From Trichobilharzia regenti (lineage: Eukaryota; Platyhelminthes; Trematoda; Strigeidida; Schistosomatidae), in the NCBI GenBank assembly GCA_944472135.2, contig OX235263.1, positions 22,621,379 to 22,685,378 on the forward strand: 64,000 bases of DNA, given 5' to 3'. How positions within the stretch are numbered: position 1 is the stretch's first letter; each line of letters opens with the position of its first letter. The notes below the pieces were generated by a model, which saw only the letters and a list, made by a program, of their open reading frames with translations, did not search any database and was not told where the DNA came from. Position numbers and translations under genes: made by a program. Of this stretch, positions 59,301 through 64,000 are shown piece by piece.

Positions 59301-60788
59301 TGGAACATTCCGTCGGATTCAGTCTCAAGTGTAAAGTCGATGTTTGGGTGGGAATTATTGAAGATTTGAAGTAGTTTTTTTACATCACAATTCTCATCAC
59401 AAATAATGAAAGTGTCATCGATGTATCTCTTGTAGAGATGGAGGTCGTTGATAGTCGGTGATAAGGCGTTGTTCTCTAAGCTAGCCATAAAGCAATTGGC
59501 TAGGAGAGGGGTCCTAAGGGAGAACCCATTGCTACTCCATCTACTTGCCTGTATATTTCCTTGTTGAAACTAAGGTATACGTTGAAGGTGCATCGAAGGA
59601 ACAGTTCCTTCAGGTAGTGGATCGGTATACCGACATCGTTGCTATTGCATTGAATGTAATCACAAAGGAAGCATACGATTTCTGTCAGCGGAACGTTGGT
59701 GAAGAGAGACACGACATCCAGGGAGACCATTTTCTTTTCTGCCACACTGACATTCTTAATTGAATCAACAAAGTCGAATGTGTCACGGAGGTCGTGTCTT
59801 GACACAATGTCAATCTTCTTAGCTATCATGATGCTACTTTGTTTGTTTTATCCATCCCCCTGTTTATTATGGCATTCTAATTCCTAATTGTAATTTTTAT
59901 TAATTTGACCCTTGACCGGATATTATTCTGGAACTTTTCCATCCATTTGATATAATAAAAAGGAGATGAAAGTGTATTGCGTTTGGTAGGTTGTTCTCCA
60001 CTTTGTAGGAAGGCGTTTGTTTAGATAACAGAATGACCAGTGTTGAGGAGATCTGCGATTATCGCACTCCTTATACAGACACTATTACCTTTTTTACAGT
60101 CATGCGAGATAGTGTTATTGAGCCTTTTTGAACAGGGTACGCGTCCAGTGATCAATGTATCCGGCTCCCCTCCTACAACAGGCGGATTGTTCTACATGTA
60201 GATTAGTTTCCTTTACCGGTTGAACACTGGTGGTTATTGTTCGTCAATAAGCTGTATGTATACAATAATTACACTTTGCTTTTAAGTTTTGAGGAAATAT
60301 TGAATTACTTGTAACTTATAAATAATATATGTGTTTATTATCTATTCTATCTGGCGATTTTATTAATTTTATTTATTTTTTCTATAAACTTTTATATGTA
60401 ATGACAAGCTCAACTCTCGTTCCCCATGCCAGTATCCTTCATCATTGATTTTGGCACCAACTCGTGAACTAGTCCAGCAGATTCTATCAGAATTACTCAA
60501 GGTAATTATTACTTTTACATTATAACAATAATAATTTCCATCGTTTATTTATAGTTATGCAATCAGACTTTTGTTCGTCCCGTAGCTGTATATGGTGGTG
60601 ATCGACCAGAAAAACAGTTGTATGAATTACAAAAAGGATGTCATTTAATTGTTGCCACTCCAGGTAGACTTTTGGACTTTCTACAGCGGGATGCAATATG
60701 TTTGAAATTCTGCAGGTATTTTTATTTATTTTTATCAGTTTTTCTGTATTACTTTTGTCATCATTTCAGTTATCTCAAAATGTTTGTT
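53396..60788 (+). CDS. DDX3/Vasa-like DEAD-box RNA helicase, 5' five exons (3' end outside window)
   Basis: ATP-dependent RNA helicase. Exons: 53396-53710 (phase 0), 55387-55704 (phase 0), 60409-60501 (phase 0), 60555-60715 (phase 2) and 60770-60788, all GT-AG. Exon 1 has a basic, uncharged-acid N-terminus (MNKVILNRYRIVYLHLSRY) that could be a mitochondrial presequence, then GYLPPHIWMKQRQEKEALKK. Exon 2 has the Q motif LTPVQKHAI, as in DDX3, and motif I AAQTGSGKT. Exon 3 has motif Ia APTREL; exon 4 has the GG motif (VYGGDRPEKQL), CHLIVATPGRLLDF (Ib) and LKFCR. Exon 5, 19 nt, adds YLKMFV, which leads straight into the LDEAD box expected next; that exon lies beyond 64000 or was not found. The insert SVDEYEKVDVTKSKSN between Q motif and motif I is unusual. 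About 303 residues are visible. Confidence 0.85.
54165..55245 (+). mobile_element. RTE-type retrotransposon in helicase intron 1
   Basis: A YADD-like remnant lies near 54205-54225 (out of frame), then frame 54273-54734: LRMFGMRFAPTKCKMMLQDW, FDHRCLRSISRV and VEVRRRVLG-like tract, stopping at GK-stop-IDE. The rest continues in shifted frames to the 3' tail at about 55245. It has the same strand as the gene and is 5'-truncated. Confidence 0.8.
56408..56640 (+). mobile_element. tRNA-derived SINE, family B, copy 2
   Basis: Head TGTGCGTCGGTGGCACAGCA, B box GGGTTTGATCCCC, body GACTGGTAAAGAGGGAAGGTT and GAGGCTAGCAACCC, then CACTGCTACCGAAACTTC...CCAGCGGGAACGCAAAGGAA. Confidence 0.7.
56845..57215. 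repeat. Dispersed repeat B, copy 2
   Basis: Counterpart of 10275-10665, in helicase intron 2. Confidence 0.6.
57433..57632 (-). mobile_element. tRNA-derived SINE, family A, copy 4
   Basis: Minus strand: GTGCGTCGGTAGCACAGTGG, GACCATGCACATGGTC hairpin, B box GGTTCGATCCCC, body and an A/T-rich tail (TAAATCAAAATAAATAAATA). Confidence 0.85.
58081..59953 (-). mobile_element. Penelope-like element with GIY-YIG endonuclease, flanked by perfect 144-bp inverted repeats
   Basis: The coding part runs 59829 to 58483 on the minus strand: SLDVVSLFTNVPL, FNKEIYRQVDGVAMGSPLGP (a frameshift follows at about 59495), YKRYIDDTFII (catalytic YIDD), FHVLDVHLTRNADNSLKWSI, LSRKRNLIYALSSRI, then the endonuclease CIYQFTCSCGAEYIGRTMRR with GIY-YIG residues and a C-x-C pair, and the terminal LKPTLCIQKKYVQPLSLPWP. 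Two stops lie in the last 75 codons. The N-terminal third is missing. 58081-58224 and 59810-59953 are exact reverse complements; the inner end of the right copy overlaps the first RT codons (MIAKKID). Between 58140 and 58460 a degenerate ~80-bp unit recurs about four times. Confidence 0.85.
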
Positions 60789-61011
60789 GTTTAAGTTGTG
60801 AATGAATTTTGTCTATTCACATTTACTGGTGCAATTCAGGTGTTTTCCTGATGAAGACAGTGTTTGTTTAATGAAAATTATTCGCCTTGGTAAGAATCAA
60901 TATTCATTATCTCTTAAGTCAGAGAAAAGCAACAAACATTTTTAAAAATACAATTTTAAGTTTGATCACGGACTGATATGAGTCAGAGAACCATTGAAAA
61001 CCAAACAGGGA

Positions 61012-61057
61012 GTACTGGACAACTGTTTCTGCCTAGTTTGAGACTCATCAGTAGTAC
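61012..61057 (-). ncRNA. Hammerhead ribozyme, core intact, stem II weakened
   Basis: CTGATGA (61051-61045), GAAA (61029-61026), stem III CAGTTG and cleavage TC before CAGTACT are all present. Stem II is GTCT/GGCA, with only one or two pairs left, so activity is probably low. Confidence 0.6.
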
Positions 61058-61354
61058 GCAAGCACTACCACGGTTCGAACCCAGGACTTTCCAGTCACGA
61101 GGCAAACTCGTAGGCTATTCAGCCACTGATCCATGAATTCCAACTAAGTCGTAACCAGTGGGGCCCACCTAGTCTGGAGTAAGGGAAACTTACTCGCCAG
61201 CGGTTATATTGCCTGGTCGTCGCGCTAAAATCACCAATTCGTGGAAGTTGGAATTTATTGTTTAGCCATTGAGTCGTGTCCCAATGGTTGAATAATGGTC
61301 TACCAGCTTGCCTTGTCAACCGGAAGTTCATGGGTTCGAACTGTAGTGGTGGAT

Positions 61355-61412
61355 GAGTACCACCGACGAGTCCCAGACTAGGACGAAACAGCTTTCCAGT
61401 ATTCCTTGGTTA
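61355..61412 (+). ncRNA. Hammerhead-like motif, decayed core
   Basis: The core reads CCGACGA in place of CTGATGA (U4 and N7 changed). Stem II GTCC/GGAC and GAAA are intact. U4 loss should abolish cleavage. Confidence 0.55.
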
Positions 61413-61829
61413 GTTTTCAATGGTTCTTCAAATTTGAATACAACAAAGACAACAGTTTCTGCTGAATAAAATGGTACCATCATTGTCTATTTCGTTGGCT
61501 TCTCGCCAGTTGCTTACAACCCAAAGACATTATTAAGTATATCTACACAGTCTTAACGTAATAATTGAGCAAAGAGTATCCTTATCGATAAATTCTTCTT
61601 CTGGCTCTACAATTATATACATGTTTATATACATAAAATATTCTAGAACAGTAGTCAATAACAATATTAGTGGTTTTTAAATAATATCGATTTGCAAAGT
61701 AAGATCAATGCAATTACCACAGTTCATTTAAGATGCCTAAATTATAATAATAAAAATATAATAGCAAATAGAATATCAACTAAAATTAGAGACATTTCTA
61801 CAAAAATTGAAGATCATTCGAACCTAAAT

Positions 61830-62420
61830 GGTCAAGGTAATGACAGTGTCTGAACTAACTTCTTTTGAACACAGAAATTAGGCTTCTTAACGTGGATCCC
61901 AATGGCCACAGAAATATTTTTAGTAAACGAACTCTTAAGGCGACGAAGTTAAGACTTGTTGGTATGAGGTAAATGACTTTGAAAGCATCGTTGACATCAG
62001 TATTGTGTTCTCTCTCCACAAGATGGGATAGAATAGCGCTACGAATAGATTTTGTTTGTTCTTTACTTAGCCACCACTCAGTGTGATGTTCAGAAATCCG
62101 GCGAGAAACACGCCTGATTGTATGGCCTATGTAACTGGCTCCACAGGAGCAGTTAAACTGGTAGATACCCATGGAAGAGGCGAAATTAGGCAGTTTCTCT
62201 TTTACTCCCGAACGCCAAAGAGGAGTGGTTTCGAAGATACAGCGTAATTCAGCAGCAGAGAATGCTCTTTTTACCGCATTCTCAAGACGTTGTGTTAGTA
62301 TCTCGCTGATGTTATCCCCGAGGAACTTAATTTGTAAGAATGAGGCCGTTTTAGGAAATGTTGGTACCTTAGGGTGTTTTGATTTTGATTCATATTCTTA
62401 TTGATATGTACCCACATGAT
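61830..62420 (-). mobile_element. PLE 3' part with GIY-YIG endonuclease
   Basis: From about 62405 the minus strand encodes YESKSKHPKVPTFPKTASFL, EKLPNFASSMGIYQFNCSCG (GIY start), ASYIGHTIRRV and AILSHLVEREHNTDV, then after a shift near 61930 the terminal PNFCVQKKLVQTLSLP. A stop stands where W is expected near the end. It is a diverged relative of the PLE at 58-60 kb. Confidence 0.75.
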
Positions 62421-62440
62421 GTGTGTTTTGTTTTTGACAG

Positions 62441-62789
62441 TGTTATATTTTGCTATGTGTATATGGATCGATATTTCATTATAACTGACAATGTGCTTTT
62501 GTCTGTCCACTAACTAAATAAACATGCATGACCTTGTTGTCACATGACATTACAACCGATCATGTTAAGACTGTCTATTATTGGTTCATGTGTATTAGTC
62601 ATTTTCATATATACTTTTGTACTGTATACTTGTTCCCACGTTTCGTACACTACGTACCATTTCATTCACACTCTTGTGTGACATTTATTTTCCTTGTCTG
62701 GAAAATACAAGTATCATCGTAAACCTGGTGGTCTTCTGATTTCCCTCTTTCCGCGTCAGGACTATTAACTACTCGACGAGTACATAACA
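62441..62789 (+). mobile_element. Putative gypsy-type 5' LTR with adjacent primer-binding site
   Basis: 349 bp starting TGTTAT and ending ATAACA (inverted termini, TG...CA), with AATAAA at about 62516. It is followed at once by TAATTGGCGACGGGGAAAAC, where TTGGCGACG resembles the primer-binding region after gypsy-type 5' LTRs. No gag-pol is seen before 64000. Confidence 0.45.
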
Positions 62790-63313
62790 TAATTGGCGAC
62801 GGGGAAAACCCTAATAACCCATTCAGCAGCAGTACATAACACTGATCAATGAACTTTTCTGAATAACCGTTTTCTATTTGTTGTTATAATTTTATTATTA
62901 TAATTTAAGCATCTTTAGTGAACTGTAATTCCATTGTGATCATACTTTACAAATCGATATTATTTAAAAAAACACCGATATATATGAAGAATAATAATTC
63001 ACAATAACTGTGTTATACCCACTACGTATTAGCAATTAACGTGTGTGTGTGTGCAGTCACATATACACAGGGAGAAGTAATCGCATTTGGCACGTGAGAG
63101 AGTGGGAAGACATACCTAAACAACTGCAAAAACAATTGGAATGTGACACATCTCGATAAAACCACGCGACAGATTATCCAACTTCGTCTATAGTGAAACC
63201 CATAATTCATATGAATCACACGTTTGATGTTGGAACAGCTTTCAAGGTTATTCATAAAAACAACCGTCAGGGGGTGTATGCTACTGAAATACTCTGAGGC
63301 AATAGAGCTAGCC

Positions 63314-63315
<2 letters not shown>

Positions 63316-63394
<79 letters not shown>
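63316..63394. repeat. (TA)n microsatellite, about 78 bp
   Basis: Uninterrupted TA dinucleotides. ORFs across it on both strands (poly-IY) are artefacts. Confidence 0.95.
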
Positions 63395-63401
<7 letters not shown>

Positions 63402-64000
63402 GCGCTTTATCCCGAACAACAACTATCATACACAATGGAAACTTTGACATTTTGTAATCAGATGAAAGAGAGAGGGAAAATATCCAGGCACCAAGGGCAA
63501 AGAAATACTGATAACCACTTCTTTCTGAATGCATAAATCGGGTTTCAGGAGCTTGATGAAGATTGCTCCGGTAAACTCAAGGAGAAGTGAACTCTTGCGA
63601 CGTCCACCTGTTGACCCGTGTCAAAGAAATACCTGGCGATGGCATTGTTTAGAGCATTTGTTCCCTTGAGACATAGGCTTTTTTGCACATGTTCAGAAAA
63701 TCTGAGGTGTTCATTTCTTTCTGTTCTTCCAGTGTAACTGCTCCTGCAGATATCTGTCGATTTTTGATTACACCAAATAGCAAGTTGTTCGATAGACGAA
63801 AGCCAGCCTACCTGAAGGATAGGCTTTGCCTAGTGACGTCCCCTTTAACTGATATCAGTCTGTGATCAAAATTGGAGCAAGTCAAATCCCTACAGACAAA
63901 CTCTTGAAAACAAGCTGGAGTGTAGAGAGTCTTCAGTGTTTGAGTAGCGTTATTAGAAGAGGCAGATTATCTGAAAAATGGAATATATTTGCTCAATACA
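63395..64000. other. No gene recognised
   Basis: Not assigned. On the minus strand AFNNAIARYFFDTGQQVD-like fragments around 63600-63650 suggest an unidentified, broken element. No helicase exon (LDEAD box) is visible here. Confidence 0.35.

Larger units (their letters stand above)
55705..60408 (+). other. Helicase intron 2, packed with mobile elements
   Basis: A 4.7-kb intron (donor GTAAGT at 55705, acceptor AATGACAAG ending 60408) holding SINE B, dispersed repeat B, SINE A and a PLE. The stretch 55705-56400 shows nothing recognisable. Confidence 0.7.
60975..61440. mobile_element. Head-to-head pair of hammerhead-bearing SINEs, copy 2
   Basis: Minus copy about 60975-61145, plus copy about 61245-61440, with the conserved spacer between them (ACTCGCCAGCGGTTATATTGCC, CGTCGCGCTAAAATCACCAA). 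It lies downstream of the helicase micro-exon and has the same architecture as 2050-2505. Confidence 0.7.

Noticed and set aside
60841..60900. GATGAAGAC near 60852 as the helicase DEAD box
   Set aside because: The frame and neighbours do not give LDEAD-R-M-L; the next exon is not in this position.
63022..63534. 170-codon minus-strand ORF (and 77-codon plus-strand ORF) with long IYIY run
   Set aside because: The frame is a translated (TA)n microsatellite; flanking residues show no motif.
1..64000. CRISPR arrays, bacterial operons, ribosomal RNA genes
   Set aside because: None seen; repeats are dispersed or inverted rather than short regularly spaced units, and the genes are intron-split and eukaryotic.

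Overview
The window looks like nuclear DNA of a schistosome-type flatworm. It is AT-rich, its two host genes are intron-split, and roughly two thirds is mobile-element debris typical of trematodes: RTE- and CR1/jockey-like non-LTR elements, GIY-YIG Penelope-like elements (PLEs), BEL/Pao-type LTR elements, tRNA-derived SINEs, and SINE-like repeats carrying a hammerhead ribozyme resembling schistosome Sm-alpha. The genus is inferred from this repeat content, not from a gene match.

Only two host genes are well supported. A WDR74/NSA1-like WD40 ribosome-biogenesis protein lies on the minus strand (20336-24815) with at least six exons; its last coding exon ends in a basic tail and its 5' end is irregular. 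A DDX3/Vasa-like DEAD-box helicase starts on the plus strand at 53396 and leaves the window unfinished; five exons are visible (53396-53710, 55387-55704, 60409-60501, 60555-60715 and a 19-nt micro-exon 60770-60788). Their introns are filled with retroelements.

Layout: 1-10 kb holds CR1-like, RTE and PLE fragments and a head-to-head pair of hammerhead SINEs (about 2050-2505). 10-20 kb holds a PLE split by a SINE, a 235-bp foldback (13316-13814), RTE 3' ends and SINEs. 20-25 kb is the WDR74-like gene. 25-33 kb holds CR1-like elements, including a 423-codon reverse transcriptase ORF (27386-28657). 33.6-47.6 kb is one large inverted duplication. 47.6-53 kb holds non-LTR fragments, and 53-64 kb the helicase gene with a PLE (58081-59953), a second hammerhead SINE pair, another PLE and a probable gypsy-type LTR.

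The most striking structure is the palindrome. Its arms are 33583-40136 and 41160-47637, they appear nearly identical, and they flank a 1023-bp spacer. Each arm carries a gag-only BEL/Pao-type element with both LTRs, a solo LTR with a 5-bp target duplication, and a tandem ~194-bp repeat whose hairpin shows a compensatory base change. The arms differ by one 76-bp length change, which looks like a retrotransposon tail inserted after the duplication. The spacer holds a second, related LTR-gag copy whose gag is cut exactly at the arm boundary. An assembly artefact must be excluded before this is interpreted.
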